Source: Sphingopyxis sp. 113P3 (GTDB taxonomy: Bacteria > Pseudomonadota > Alphaproteobacteria > Sphingomonadales > Sphingomonadaceae). From it: a stretch of 64,000 nt of DNA. Both the position numbers and the translations under genes were made by a program. The number at the start of each line of letters is the position of its first letter. Position 1 is the stretch's first letter. Where the stretch lies: contig NZ_CP009452.1 of NCBI RefSeq assembly GCF_001278035.1, positions 591,501 to 655,500 of the forward strand, read 5' to 3'. Below are positions 35,929 through 44,661 of this stretch, one piece after another. The notes beneath the pieces were generated by a model. It worked only from the letters and a program-made list of their open reading frames with translations, was not told where the DNA came from and made no database searches.

Positions 35929-36827
35929 GCCGCCGCGGGCTCTACAGGATCGCCATGCGGCGCCTTGCGCGCAACGATCAGGCAGGCACCGACGATCAAC
36001 ATGGCGCCAGCGAGCGTTGGCAGCGTCACAGGCTCGGCATAGAAATACCAGCCGAACATCATCGCCCACAGGAACCCCGTATATTCGGTGGTCGCGAGGA
36101 TTTGCGCCTCGGCGCGGGCGTAGGCCCAGCTCAAGAGGAGGAGGGACAGAATCGCGAGGAGCGCGGCGCCGACGATGGGCGCCGCATCGGCGGCAGCCGG
36201 CACCACCGCGAACCAGGGTGCAGCAAGGGCGAGAATTAGCGCGACAAAGGCGTTCTGATAGAAAGCGATCTCCATCGGTCCTGCCATTTTCGCCTGTCGC
36301 CGCGCGAGGATGAGGTTGTAGGCGTAGCATACGGCCGAGAGGAATACCGCCCCGACCGCCCACAAGGCTTCGGCGTCGTGGCTCTCGCCGCTGAACTTTC
36401 CCGCAACGATCACCAGCACACCCGCGAAGCCGAGCAGCGAGGCCGCGACCGAACGGCGGCCGATCCGTTCACCGAGAAAGATCGCGGCCATATAGAGCGC
36501 CAGGAGCGGCGCAACGAACGCGAGCGCGATCGCCTCCGCCATCGGCAGTCTTGCGAGCGCCCAGAAGAAGCCGAGCGCCATCAGCGCAACGAACAGCGAG
36601 CGCAGCGCATGGATGCGCATCGTTTCCGCGTCGGGCCAGGCTGGACGCGCTGCGAAATAGATAAGGCCGCTCAGCAGCGTCCCCGCAATCGTGCGCCAGA
36701 GCACGGCATTATAGGCCCCGATTGCGATCGACAGTCCCTTCATGAGCACGTCCATCGACGAAAAGGTCGCAATCCCCGCGCAGGCGACGAGGAAGGGGAT
36801 CAGCGGCGAAGGCGAGTCAGGACGCAT
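35925..36827 (-). CDS. DMT-superfamily transporter (EamA domains)
   Basis: A 300-residue inner-membrane protein with ten predicted helices in two five-helix EamA repeats. Recognisable stretches are PFLVACAGIATFSSMDVLMK at the N-terminus, NAVLWRTIAGTLLSGLIYF, ALARLPMAEAIALAFVAPLL, RRSVAASLLGFAGVLVIV and the second repeat WAYARAEAQILATTEYTGFL then WAMMFGWYF. Members export metabolites or drugs or take up nucleobases and amino acids; nothing in the sequence or context points to a substrate. The 3' end overlaps the end of the Sua5 gene by four bases on the other strand. Confidence 0.9.
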   Translation of the reverse strand: MRPDSPSPLIPFLVACAGIATFSSMDVLMKGLSIAIGAYNAVLWRTIAGTLLSGLIYFAARPAWPDAETMRIHALRSLFVALMALGFFWALARLPMAEAIALAFVAPLLALYMAAIFLGERIGRRSVAASLLGFAGVLVIVAGKFSGESHDAEALWAVGAVFLSAVCYAYNLILARRQAKMAGPMEIAFYQNAFVALILALAAPWFAVVPAAADAAPIVGAALLAILSLLLLSWAYARAEAQILATTEYTGFLWAMMFGWYFYAEPVTLPTLAGAMLIVGACLIVARKAPHGDPVEPAAA

Positions 36828-36944
36828 GGAAGGGGCTCTAATCTACCTTCTCCTTCGAAGGGCCTTCGTCAGCGGTTCAGTCGGCACATGGGATGGCCCG
36901 CGCCGATCGATCTTCCCGGGGCATTACGAGGGGAGGCGCCGGGC

Positions 36945-37742
36945 TCACCGGAAAGTTGCCAATCCCGCCCCGTCGATGTTGAGCTTTTGTCCCGAACAAT
37001 AGGGGTTGGCATCGCTCACGAACCACAGCACTGCCGCTGCGACGTCATCGGGAGTAGGAACGCGACCGAAGGGGAATTTGGCGTCGAGCTGATGAATGTC
37101 GTCATTGCCCGTGATGGCGCGTGCCAGGCGTTCGCCCATGTCGCTGACGGTCAGCGAGGGGGCGACGATATTGACGCGGACGCCATTTTTCATCTCTTCC
37201 TTGGCAAGGGTCAGCGCGAGCGCCTCGCCTGCGGCCTTTCCCATATTGTAGGGCGCACCATTGGCACTGTGGCTGAGCGTCGCGACGCTGGAAATGACGA
37301 TAATGTCGCTGCGCGGGTGCGTACGAAGCTGCGGGAGCGCGAGGCGGCTGACGCGGTGCGGGCCAAGAGCGTGCGTTGCGATGACGCGCTCGAGTTCGGC
37401 AGGGTCGGTGTCGGCGACACTTCTCCCGCGACTGGCGATGCCGGCATTGTTGATGAGGATGGACATGGGCCCGAGATCGGCCTCTATCGCATCGATCATC
37501 GCCGCGCAGGCATCTTCGTCGGTCACCGAAGCCTGGTAGGCCTTCGCCTTGCAGCCGAGCGCCCCGATCGCTGCGACGGTTTCGGCAGCGGCATCGGCGT
37601 CGCGGGTATAGTTCACGGCGACGTCGGCGCCCGCCTTGGCCAGTGCAAGTGCGATGCCCCGCCCAATGCCGCGCGAAGCGCCGGTGACGAGCGCGGTTCG
37701 TCCCGCGAGATTGATGTGGTTCATCTGGTTCTCCATGTTCAA
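36945..37742 (-). CDS. Short-chain dehydrogenase/reductase
   Basis: A 265-residue classical SDR. The cofactor site is ALVTGASRGIGRGIALALAK, the structural motif NNAG is at ILINNAGIASRG, and the catalytic residues are Ser in ISSVATLSHS and Tyr/Lys in YNMGKAAGEAL. The C-terminal SDANPYCSGQKLNIDGAGLA closes the fold. It resembles 3-oxoacyl-ACP reductase-like SDRs, but many of these act on other substrates. The gene is divergent from the carboxyltransferase gene, whose start lies 51 bp away; the shared promoter region and the presence of acyl-CoA genes nearby hint at a role in fatty or branched acyl metabolism. Confidence 0.88.
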   Translation of the reverse strand: MNMENQMNHINLAGRTALVTGASRGIGRGIALALAKAGADVAVNYTRDADAAAETVAAIGALGCKAKAYQASVTDEDACAAMIDAIEADLGPMSILINNAGIASRGRSVADTDPAELERVIATHALGPHRVSRLALPQLRTHPRSDIIVISSVATLSHSANGAPYNMGKAAGEALALTLAKEEMKNGVRVNIVAPSLTVSDMGERLARAITGNDDIHQLDAKFPFGRVPTPDDVAAAVLWFVSDANPYCSGQKLNIDGAGLATFR

Positions 37743-37793
37743 CGCTGCGAATATGGCATGACGTTTCCGTCAACGTAAGCTAGCTTTCGCGGC

Positions 37794-39314
37794 ATGAGCT
37801 GGAAAAAAGAAGTCGACGAGCTCGCGCTCCGCCGGACGATGGCGGAGAAGATGGGTGGAGAGGAAAAGGTCGCGCGGCAGCACAGTCGCGGCAAGATGGA
37901 CGCGCGCGCCCGGATCGCCGCGATCGTCGATCCGGGCAGCTTTCGCGAGATCGGGAAGATCGCGGGTCGCGGAACCTATGGTCCGGATGGGGACCTTGAA
38001 GATCTGGCGGCATCGAATTTCATCTTCGGCCGCGCCAATATCGACGGGCGGCCGGTGGTCGCCTCGGCCGACGATTTTACAGTGCGCGGCGGCGCGGCCG
38101 ATGCGGCGCTGCATCGCAAGTTCATCCAGTGCGAAGCGATGGCGCACGAGTATCGCCTGCCGCTGATCCGCATGGTCGACGGTACGGGTGGGGGCGGATC
38201 GGTGAAGACGCTTGAGGATATGGGCTACACCTATATCCCGCATGTCCCCGGCTGGGACGAGATTATCGCCAATCTCGACACGGTGCCGGTGGTCGCGCTC
38301 GCGCTCGGGCCGACCGCAGGACTCGGCGCCGCCCGCGTCGTTGCAAGCCATTACAGCATCATGGTGCGCGGACTTTCTCAGCTGTTCGCGGCGGGCCCGG
38401 CGGTCGCGGCGGCGATCGGCGATACGCTGGATCGCGAGGAATTGGGCGGGAGTGACGTGCATACGCGCAATGGCGTCGTCGATGATGAGGTGGCGAGCGA
38501 AGCGGAGGCGTTCGCGGCAGCGCGGCGCTTTCTCTCCTATCTGCCGTCGTCGATCCACGAGCGCGCGGCGCGCATTTCGTGCAGCGATCCGGTTGATCGG
38601 CGCGAGGAGGCCTTGTTGTCGATCGTGCCGCGCGAGGCGAAGCAGGTCTATTCGATGCGGCGCATCTGCAACGCCGTGTTCGACCAGGGCAGCTTCTTCG
38701 AGATGGGAGCGCGTTGGGGGAGGGCGGCGATCACCGCTTTCGCGCGGCTGGATGGCTGGCCAGTCGCGGTGTTGGCCAGCGACCCTTCCTATCTTGGCGG
38801 GTCGTGGGACGCAAAGACGAGCGAGAAGGCCGAACGCTTCGTGAAGCTCGCCGACCAGTTTCACCTGCCGATCGTCCATCTGGTCGACAATCCCGGCTTT
38901 ATGATCGGCGGAGAAGCCGAACGGACGGGGACGATCCGCTACGGTGTGCAGGCGATGAACGCCATCTACCGAGCGAAGGTCCCGCTCGCGTCGGTCGTGG
39001 TGCGACGAGCCTACGGGATCGCGGGGAGCGCGATGTCGAATGCCGAGCGCTTTCAGTATCGCTTCGCCTGGCCTTCGGGCGACTGGGGCAGCCTGCCCAT
39101 CGAGGGCGGCGTCGAAGTCGCCTACAAGAGCGAGCTGGAGGCGGCCCAAGACCCCGCAGCGCATCTGGCAGCAATCCGAGAGCGTCTCAACCGGGTCCGC
39201 TCGCCCTTTCGCACTGCGGAAAAATTCGGGGTCGAGGACATTATCGACCCGCGCGACACGCGGCCGCTCCTGTGCGAGTTCGCCGAGCTGGCGTGGCGAG
39301 TGCTCAAGGAATAA
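37794..39314 (+). CDS. Acyl-CoA carboxylase, carboxyltransferase (beta) subunit family
   Basis: A 506-residue protein of the carboxyltransferase family of biotin-dependent carboxylases (propionyl-, methylcrotonyl- or geranyl-CoA carboxylase beta subunits and related decarboxylases). The N-terminal half has ARIAAIVDPGSFREIGKIAG, NFIFGRANIDGRPVVASADD and IRMVDGTGGGGSVKTLEDMG; the C-terminal half has VAVLASDPSYLGGSWDAKTS, FHLPIVHLVDNPGFMIGGEA and the oxyanion-type segment RAYGIAGSAMSNAE. The sequence is of normal length. No biotin carboxylase gene or biotin carrier is visible nearby, so the partner and the acyl-CoA substrate cannot be decided. Confidence 0.88.
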   Translation: MSWKKEVDELALRRTMAEKMGGEEKVARQHSRGKMDARARIAAIVDPGSFREIGKIAGRGTYGPDGDLEDLAASNFIFGRANIDGRPVVASADDFTVRGGAADAALHRKFIQCEAMAHEYRLPLIRMVDGTGGGGSVKTLEDMGYTYIPHVPGWDEIIANLDTVPVVALALGPTAGLGAARVVASHYSIMVRGLSQLFAAGPAVAAAIGDTLDREELGGSDVHTRNGVVDDEVASEAEAFAAARRFLSYLPSSIHERAARISCSDPVDRREEALLSIVPREAKQVYSMRRICNAVFDQGSFFEMGARWGRAAITAFARLDGWPVAVLASDPSYLGGSWDAKTSEKAERFVKLADQFHLPIVHLVDNPGFMIGGEAERTGTIRYGVQAMNAIYRAKVPLASVVVRRAYGIAGSAMSNAERFQYRFAWPSGDWGSLPIEGGVEVAYKSELEAAQDPAAHLAAIRERLNRVRSPFRTAEKFGVEDIIDPRDTRPLLCEFAELAWRVLKE

Positions 39315-39321
39315 CGCCCCC

Positions 39322-40182
39322 TCAACCCGTAATATTTTCCCGATAGCGCCTGCTCCCGCGCAGCGTCTCGCCGCTCGCCAGTTCGACATCGAAATCGCCG
39401 GTCTTGTGGGTGACGACGCGGCGCACCGCGGCGCGGCTGATGAGGCGGCTCCTGTGGATGCGGGCAAAGGCGGGGCCGAGTTCGGCCTCGAGAGCGCTTA
39501 GCGTTGCGCGATGGAGGAGGCGCTCGCCGCGCCAGGCAATCTCGACATAATTGCCCGCGGCAGTGACATGCTCGATCTCGTCGACCGGCAGATGATGAGT
39601 GACGGACCGGTCGCCGACCGCAAGTGTCCGCCGGTGGGGGACCGCGACGGTTGGAGCCGCATAGCGCGCGACCAGCCACTGGACGAGGAAGAGGATGAAG
39701 ACAAGCTCGACATAGGCGGAGAGATCCTTGCGAAACTCGTAGACGATCGGCGATCCCTGGGGCGCCGTAAAGTGGTAATCCAGCCCCATCCCCCACCAAA
39801 GGGCGGCGCGAAACCCGACCATCAATGCGACGTGGCCGAGTGAGACAGGAATCGCGAGGAGCGCATGTATCGCCGCCGCGGCGGGCAGGGAGATACGCGG
39901 CGGGCGGATACGCTCGACGGTGAACCAGCAAGGGATCAGCATGATCGTCCAGGCGACAAGGCTGCTGCCCTCGAGCATCCAGGCGATGGTCGGCGAGGCA
40001 GCAAGCCCCGCGCCTTCGCGGTCAGCAATATAGGAATAGACATTGGCTGTGATGCGGACGAGTCCGAAGAGAAACATCGCGCCAAGCAGCAGCGCGGTGA
40101 GCGCGCGAGCGCTGAGCCCGCCAGTGAGACCGTTCGTCCCGGCCCCGCCGCCATTCGTCCCTCGTGGCTCCTCGTCCGTCAC
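39322..40182 (-). CDS. Membrane-bound LytTR-type DNA-binding regulator
   Basis: A 286-residue protein joining four membrane helices (ALTALLLGAMFLFGLVRI, SLVAWTIMLIPCWFTV, AIHALLAIPVSLGHVALMVG and YVELVFILFLVQWLVA) to a C-terminal LytTR domain. The DNA-binding domain shows VDEIEHVTAAGNYVEIAW, LLHRATLSALEAELG, FARIHRSRLISRAAV and the ending GETLRGSRRYRENI. Such proteins lack a kinase or receiver domain and are thought to sense a membrane signal directly. The neighbouring divergent acyltransferase and small membrane protein are plausible targets, as these regulators often act on adjacent membrane genes, but no binding site is evident in the 93 bp between. Confidence 0.9.
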   Translation of the reverse strand: MTDEEPRGTNGGGAGTNGLTGGLSARALTALLLGAMFLFGLVRITANVYSYIADREGAGLAASPTIAWMLEGSSLVAWTIMLIPCWFTVERIRPPRISLPAAAAIHALLAIPVSLGHVALMVGFRAALWWGMGLDYHFTAPQGSPIVYEFRKDLSAYVELVFILFLVQWLVARYAAPTVAVPHRRTLAVGDRSVTHHLPVDEIEHVTAAGNYVEIAWRGERLLHRATLSALEAELGPAFARIHRSRLISRAAVRRVVTHKTGDFDVELASGETLRGSRRYRENITG

Positions 40183-40275
40183 ACCGGCTCCGCTTCTCGT
40201 CCCGCCGGGATCGCCCGCCGGCCGCCGTTGGGATTAGCGACTGCGGTCGGAACCGGCAAAGGAGATTCGCGGGCG

Positions 40276-41472
40276 ATGGAAACGAAGCGACACTATGGAA
40301 TGGATTGGCTCAGGATCGGCGCCTTCGGCCTGCTGATCTTCTATCACATCGGCATGTATTTCGTGCCGTGGGGTTGGCACGTCAAAACCCCGCACCCGAT
40401 GGACTGGGTACAAATCCCGATGTTGGCGACCAACAGTTGGCGGCTGCCTTTGCTGTTCCTCGTCTCGGGTTATGCGAGCGCGGCGTTGTTCGCAAAGCTG
40501 GGCACGCCGATGGCCTTCATGCGCTCACGCAGCGCGCGGCTTCTGATTCCGCTCGCTTTCGGAATGATCGTGGTAATCCCGGTCCAGCCCTGGATCGAGC
40601 TCGTGACGCAGCACGGCTATGCGGGCGGCTTTTTGCAGTTTTGGGCGCGCGACTATTTCCGCTTCGGCACGCTCGAGGGCATCGTTCTGCCGACGTGGCA
40701 GCATCTCTGGTTCGTCGTCTACCTGTTCGCCTACATGGGGCTTGCGGCGCTGCTGCTCCTCACCATGCCCCAAGCGTTGCGGGCCCGGCTCGCCGATGGG
40801 GCAGCGCGGCTGCTCGGGGGGTGGGGGATCATGATCCTGCCGCTCGCGGTGTGGGTGGCAATTCTCTTTGCGTTTCCAGGGTATGAGGAGACGCATGCGC
40901 TGGTCGACGACGGCCCCAACCACCTCCACTATCTGGTGCCCTTTTTCACCGGCTGGCTGCTGCGCGTGCGGCCGGTCCTGTTCCGCGCCGTGGCGCGCTG
41001 CTGGCGGACAGCCGCTGTGGTGGCGATCGCGTCCTATGCCTATGTCTCCTGGTCGATCTGGACCGCGCCGAGTGATGGGCCGCCCCCTGCCGGCGTTGTC
41101 ACCTGGTTCATGGTCATCCGGCTGGTGCAGGGTTGGGCAGCGATTATCGCGCTGGTCGGGATCGCCGACCGATTCTGGAATCGCGACCACCCGATTCGGC
41201 CGATGCTCGCAGAGGCGGTGTTCCCCTTCTACATCATCCACCAAACGGTGATTGTTCTCGTGGGTTACTGGCTGCTGGAGGCCGGGATGGGGCCTCTCGC
41301 CAGCTTTGCAATCCTTGTCGCAGCGACGGTCGCAGCTTGCTGGGCCTTTTACCTTGGCGGCCGGCGCGTGAACTGGCTGCGCCCGCTGATTGGGCTGCAG
41401 CGCGTGACAGGTGCGCGGCTTTCTGTCAGCCTCAGCGGTATCGGTCGAGGAGAAGCAAGATGGGGATCGTGA
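40276..41472 (+). CDS. Acyltransferase family 3 membrane protein (OpgC-like)
   Basis: A 398-residue protein with about ten membrane helices, of the acyltransferase-3 family that transfers acyl groups to extracytoplasmic glycans. The N-terminus YGMDWLRIGAFGLLIFYHIG contains the RIGxxxxxxxH signature in which the His is essential in relatives. Next come WRLPLLFLVSGYASAALFAK and FMRSRSARLLIPLAFGMIVV; the later segment LAEAVFPFYIIHQTVIVLVG is also typical. It resembles the OpgC branch that succinylates periplasmic glucans, but the acceptor is not known. It overlaps the next small gene by 13 bases, so the two are coupled. Confidence 0.88.
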   Translation: METKRHYGMDWLRIGAFGLLIFYHIGMYFVPWGWHVKTPHPMDWVQIPMLATNSWRLPLLFLVSGYASAALFAKLGTPMAFMRSRSARLLIPLAFGMIVVIPVQPWIELVTQHGYAGGFLQFWARDYFRFGTLEGIVLPTWQHLWFVVYLFAYMGLAALLLLTMPQALRARLADGAARLLGGWGIMILPLAVWVAILFAFPGYEETHALVDDGPNHLHYLVPFFTGWLLRVRPVLFRAVARCWRTAAVVAIASYAYVSWSIWTAPSDGPPPAGVVTWFMVIRLVQGWAAIIALVGIADRFWNRDHPIRPMLAEAVFPFYIIHQTVIVLVGYWLLEAGMGPLASFAILVAATVAACWAFYLGGRRVNWLRPLIGLQRVTGARLSVSLSGIGRGEARWGS

Positions 41473-41657
41473 AGGGACTGGCAGCGATCATCGGCGTCGC
41501 AGCCCTGTTGATGGGCGGGCTGTGGGCGCTTCAGGGGCTCGATATCGTGCGCTGGCCCTCCAGCAGCTTCATGCTCGGCGATCCGGCATGGACCCGCAAC
41601 GGGGTGGTGCTGGTCGTGGTCGGCGTGGTGCTGCTTTGGTTCGCGCGCAAGCGGTGA
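41460..41657 (+). CDS. Small two-helix membrane protein
   Basis: A 65-residue protein, MGIVKGLAAIIGVAALLMGG, LWALQGLDIVRWPSSSFMLG, DPAWTRNGVVLVVVGVVLLW, FARKR. Two hydrophobic helices enclose a short periplasmic loop, and the C-terminus is basic. The start overlaps the end of the acyltransferase gene and is preceded by GAGGAGAAGC. Similar small proteins with a QGLDIVRWPSSSFM-like loop are frequent in alphaproteobacteria as uncharacterised integral membrane proteins. Confidence 0.8.
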   Translation: MGIVKGLAAIIGVAALLMGGLWALQGLDIVRWPSSSFMLGDPAWTRNGVVLVVVGVVLLWFARKR

Positions 41658-41666
41658 GCGCCATCG

Positions 41667-41680
41667 ACTACAAATGTAGT
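41667..41680. promoter_or_regulatory. Perfect dyad with TACA/TGTA half-sites before the S41 peptidase gene
   Basis: ACTACA-AA-TGTAGT is a perfect 14-bp dyad whose TACA and TGTA half-sites match the operator of BlaI/MecI/CopY-type repressors. It lies 53 bp before the start codon of the peptidase gene, in promoter position, with a TATGAT hexamer at 41697-41702. No BlaI or BlaR1 gene is in the window. Confidence 0.5.
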
Positions 41681-41732
41681 TGATCTGTGTTGGACATATG
41701 ATACACCTCCTTCAGCCGGGGCTGAACTGGAG

Positions 41733-42848
41733 ATGGGTGTGATTCGTTCCTCGCACATATTGCCCGCACTGCTTTTCGCCGCTGCGGCGGCAGCCTCGTC
41801 CCTCATGACACCACCCGCGGCACTCGCAGCCGATGAGGTGAGCGCCGATGCCATAGCCGCAAAATATGCGCAGTTGCTCGAACGCGACTATGTCTATCCT
41901 GACATCGGCAAGCGTTACGCAGAGGCGATTCGGGCAGCTATCGCGGCGGGTCGGTACCGAGGGCTGAGCGGCGAGGCGCTGGCAGCCGCGATCGACAGCG
42001 ACGTGCATGCGGTGGCCCCTGACGGTCATCTGCGCCTCCGCATTCCTCCGGAGGCGTCCGCTGCGTCCACGTCCGCCTCGGGCGGTACGGCGCCCGTGCG
42101 GCGTCCGTCCAAGATGCCCATGGAACAGGCCGGCTGGATTGCGCCGGAAATTGCCTTTGTCCGGTTCAACGTCTTTCCAGACGATCCCGCCGTGACCGCC
42201 GCCGCCGCGAAGTTCATGGCGGACCATGCCGACGCGAGGGCGATCATCTTTGACATCCGCACGCACAACGGCGGCGGGCTCGAACAGATGGACGTGATCT
42301 TTCCCTGGCTCTTCGACAAGGAAACGCGGCTGGTGACGATGGCGACGCGTGCCTCGGTCGATGCCGCAGGCGGCTCGCCGATCGAGGGCGTCGCCTCGAT
42401 GCGGACGGCCCAGGGGGATCCTGCTGTCGTGGCACGCGAACACTGGGCGACGCCCAATGCCGATCCGCGCCTGCGCGATGCGAAAATCTATCTGCTCACC
42501 TCGGGCGCGAGCGCTTCGGCGGCCGAGCATTTTGCGCTCGCCATGAAGCATACCGGCCGCGCTGTGCTCGTCGGCGCGCCGACGGCGGGGGCCAATCATT
42601 TCGGCCGCGGCGAGGATCTGGGCGGCGGCTATGGGGCCTTCATCCCGGTCGGCCGGACCTATGATCCGGTGACGGGAAAGGACTGGGAAGGCGAGGGCGT
42701 ATTGCCCGATATCGCCGTGCCGGCCGCCGAGGCGCTCGAGCGCGCGCTCACCGAACTCGGCGTCGCGTCCGCCGAGGCGAAGCGGCTCTCCGAGGCGCAT
42801 ATGCCGAGCTGGCCGATGGAAAGGCGCAAGCCGCGCGGAGCGCGCTAG
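41733..42848 (+). CDS. S41-family (C-terminal processing / IRBP-like) serine protease, secreted
   Basis: A 371-residue exported protein with signal peptide MGVIRSSHILPALLFAAAAA and cleavage near ALAADE. An N-terminal helical domain (AIAAKYAQLLERDYVYPDIG) precedes the core. The S41 catalytic part contains FDIRTHNGGGLEQMDVI and the nucleophile Ser region IYLLTSGASASAAEHFALAM with the following Lys in a typical position, then GAPTAGANHFGRG and GKDWEGEGVLPDIAVP. This tail motif is shared with the tricorn/IRBP-like branch. A GTG at 41739 would have a better-spaced ribosome site (CTGGAG) than the ATG. A hairpin TTCAGC-CGGG-GCTGAA (41711-41726) lies in the leader just before the ribosome site. Confidence 0.87.
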   Translation: MGVIRSSHILPALLFAAAAAASSLMTPPAALAADEVSADAIAAKYAQLLERDYVYPDIGKRYAEAIRAAIAAGRYRGLSGEALAAAIDSDVHAVAPDGHLRLRIPPEASAASTSASGGTAPVRRPSKMPMEQAGWIAPEIAFVRFNVFPDDPAVTAAAAKFMADHADARAIIFDIRTHNGGGLEQMDVIFPWLFDKETRLVTMATRASVDAAGGSPIEGVASMRTAQGDPAVVAREHWATPNADPRLRDAKIYLLTSGASASAAEHFALAMKHTGRAVLVGAPTAGANHFGRGEDLGGGYGAFIPVGRTYDPVTGKDWEGEGVLPDIAVPAAEALERALTELGVASAEAKRLSEAHMPSWPMERRKPRGAR

Positions 42849-42870
42849 TCGCCTCTCGCCTCAGGCCGGG

Positions 42871-43371
42871 TCAGTCCGGCGTGACCGCGCTTCTGGATCC
42901 GGCGAGTCTTGCCAGCGCTTCGCCATCGACGCGCATCACCGTCCATTCGTCCATCATCCGGGCGCCGAGGTTCTGGTAGAATCCGATCGACGGCGCGTTC
43001 CAGTCGAGCACCGACCATTCGAGACGCGCGCAGTCGCGTTGGACGCAAAGCAGCGCCAGATGTGCAAGCAGCGCCTTGCCCAGCCCCGATCCGCGCGCAT
43101 CGGGGCGGACGAACAGATCCTCAAGGTAAATCCCGGGCTTTCCCTCGAAGGTCGAGAAATTGTGGAAGAAGAGCGCAAATCCCTGCGCTGCTCCGTCGAT
43201 CTCGCCGATGAGGACCTCGGCATAGGGCCGTGCTCCAAAGAGTTTCTCGCCAAGCGTCGCGTCATCAAAGCGGACCTCGTGCGCCAGCTTTTCATAGTCG
43301 GCGAGATCACGGATGAACTGCGCAATGAGCGGGAGGTCGGCGGGCTTGGCGGGGCGGATGCTAAGGGTCAT
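42871..43371 (-). CDS. GNAT-family N-acetyltransferase (diamine acetyltransferase-like)
   Basis: A 166-residue acetyl-CoA-dependent transferase. The N-terminal IRPAKPADLPLIAQFIRDLA and the long segment GFALFFHNFSTFEGKPGIYL then EDLFVRPDARGSGLGKALL contain the acetyl-CoA pyrophosphate motif RxxGxG. EWSVLDWNAPSIGFYQNLGA is the C-terminal binding motif. The FHNFSTF-type block and YLEDLFV are characteristic of the spermidine/thialysine acetyltransferase branch, so polyamine or lysine-analogue acetylation is a reasonable guess. The gene lies 17 bp downstream of ispG on the same strand and may be cotranscribed with it. Confidence 0.9.
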   Translation of the reverse strand: MTLSIRPAKPADLPLIAQFIRDLADYEKLAHEVRFDDATLGEKLFGARPYAEVLIGEIDGAAQGFALFFHNFSTFEGKPGIYLEDLFVRPDARGSGLGKALLAHLALLCVQRDCARLEWSVLDWNAPSIGFYQNLGARMMDEWTVMRVDGEALARLAGSRSAVTPD

Positions 43372-43388
43372 GCGCGCGTTGTGCCGGC

Positions 43389-44540
43389 TTACGCCGCCTT
43401 CCCGTGGAGCGTGTCCATGCTCACCGCGCGCCCCGCCTCGATCTCGGCCGCCTTTGCTTCGACGAGCTTGACGATGTGCTCGATCATGTCGGCATCGGCG
43501 ACATGGTGGTCCGTCACCCCCGACAGATAGACCATATGCTTGCCATTTCCGCCGCCGGTGATCCCGATGTCCGTCTCGCGCGCCTCGCCGGGGCCGTTGA
43601 CGACGCAGCCGAGCACCGAGAGCGACATCGGCGTCTTGATGTGCTGGAGCGCATCCTCAAGCGCCTGGACCGTGCGGATGACATCGAACCCCTGGCGCGC
43701 GCAGCTCGGGCAGCTCACGACGCGGACGCCGCGGGTGCGCAAGCCCAGCGATTTCAGTATCTCATAGCCTACGCGCACTTCCTCTTCGGGTTCGGCCGAC
43801 AGGCTGACGCGGATCGTGTCGCCGACGCCGGCCCAAAGCAGGTTTCCGATACCGAGCGCCGATTTGACCGTGCCGCCGATCAGCCCGCCCGCCTCGGTGA
43901 TGCCGAGGTGCAGCGGGCAGTCGACCGCCTCGGCGAGCTGCATGTAGGAGGCGACCGCGAGGAAGACGTCGCTCGCCTTCACCGCGACCTTATAGTCGTG
44001 GAAATCATGGTCCTGCAGCAGCTTGATATGATCGAGCGCACTTTCGACCAGCGCCTCGGGGCAAGGCTCCCCATATTTTTCGAGCAAGTCCTTTTCGAGG
44101 CTGCCCGCATTGACTCCGATGCGGATGGCGCAGCCGTTCGCCTTGGCCGCGCGCACGACCTCACCGACGCGTTCGGACGAACCGATATTGCCGGGATTGA
44201 TGCGCAGACACGCGGCGCCCGCGTCAGCCGCCTCGAGAGCACGCTTATAATGGAAATGGATGTCGGCGATGAGGGGGATACGCGCCGCGCGGACGATTGA
44301 GCGGAGCGCCGCGGTCGATTCGGTATCGGGGCACGAAACGCGGATGAGGTCGGCGCCCGCCTCCTCGCAGCGGCGGATCTGGTCGATCGTTGCAGCGGCA
44401 TCGCTGGTCGGCGTATTTGTCATTGTCTGGACGCTGATGGGGGCGCCGCCGCCAACGGGGACGTTGCCCACCATGATGCGGCGGCAGTCGCGCCGCGCGA
44501 TGTCGCGCCAGGGGCGCAGGCCGGGATTGTGATCGCTCAT
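43389..44540 (-). CDS. ispG: 4-hydroxy-3-methylbut-2-enyl diphosphate synthase (GcpE)
   Basis: A 383-residue [4Fe-4S] enzyme of the methylerythritol phosphate pathway that converts MEcPP to HMBPP for isoprenoid and carotenoid synthesis. The TIM-barrel part begins [20 protein letters not shown] and includes [36 protein letters not shown] and [14 protein letters not shown]. The iron-sulfur domain has the cysteines in [13 protein letters not shown] and [20 protein letters not shown]. Length is typical of proteobacteria. It is probably followed in one transcript by the acetyltransferase gene. Confidence 0.97.
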   Translation of the reverse strand: MSDHNPGLRPWRDIARRDCRRIMVGNVPVGGGAPISVQTMTNTPTSDAAATIDQIRRCEEAGADLIRVSCPDTESTAALRSIVRAARIPLIADIHFHYKRALEAADAGAACLRINPGNIGSSERVGEVVRAAKANGCAIRIGVNAGSLEKDLLEKYGEPCPEALVESALDHIKLLQDHDFHDYKVAVKASDVFLAVASYMQLAEAVDCPLHLGITEAGGLIGGTVKSALGIGNLLWAGVGDTIRVSLSAEPEEEVRVGYEILKSLGLRTRGVRVVSCPSCARQGFDVIRTVQALEDALQHIKTPMSLSVLGCVVNGPGEARETDIGITGGGNGKHMVYLSGVTDHHVADADMIEHIVKLVEAKAAEIEAGRAVSMDTLHGKAA

Positions 44541-44661
44541 AGGGTCGTCCTCGGGGAGAGTGCCCGCTCTTTAGCCGCCCCGCCCCCGCTTGGCAAAGCG
44601 GTTGCGCATCATCGCCGCGGCGGCCAAGATTGGACTACCGAAACGACCCAGAGGAGAGACG

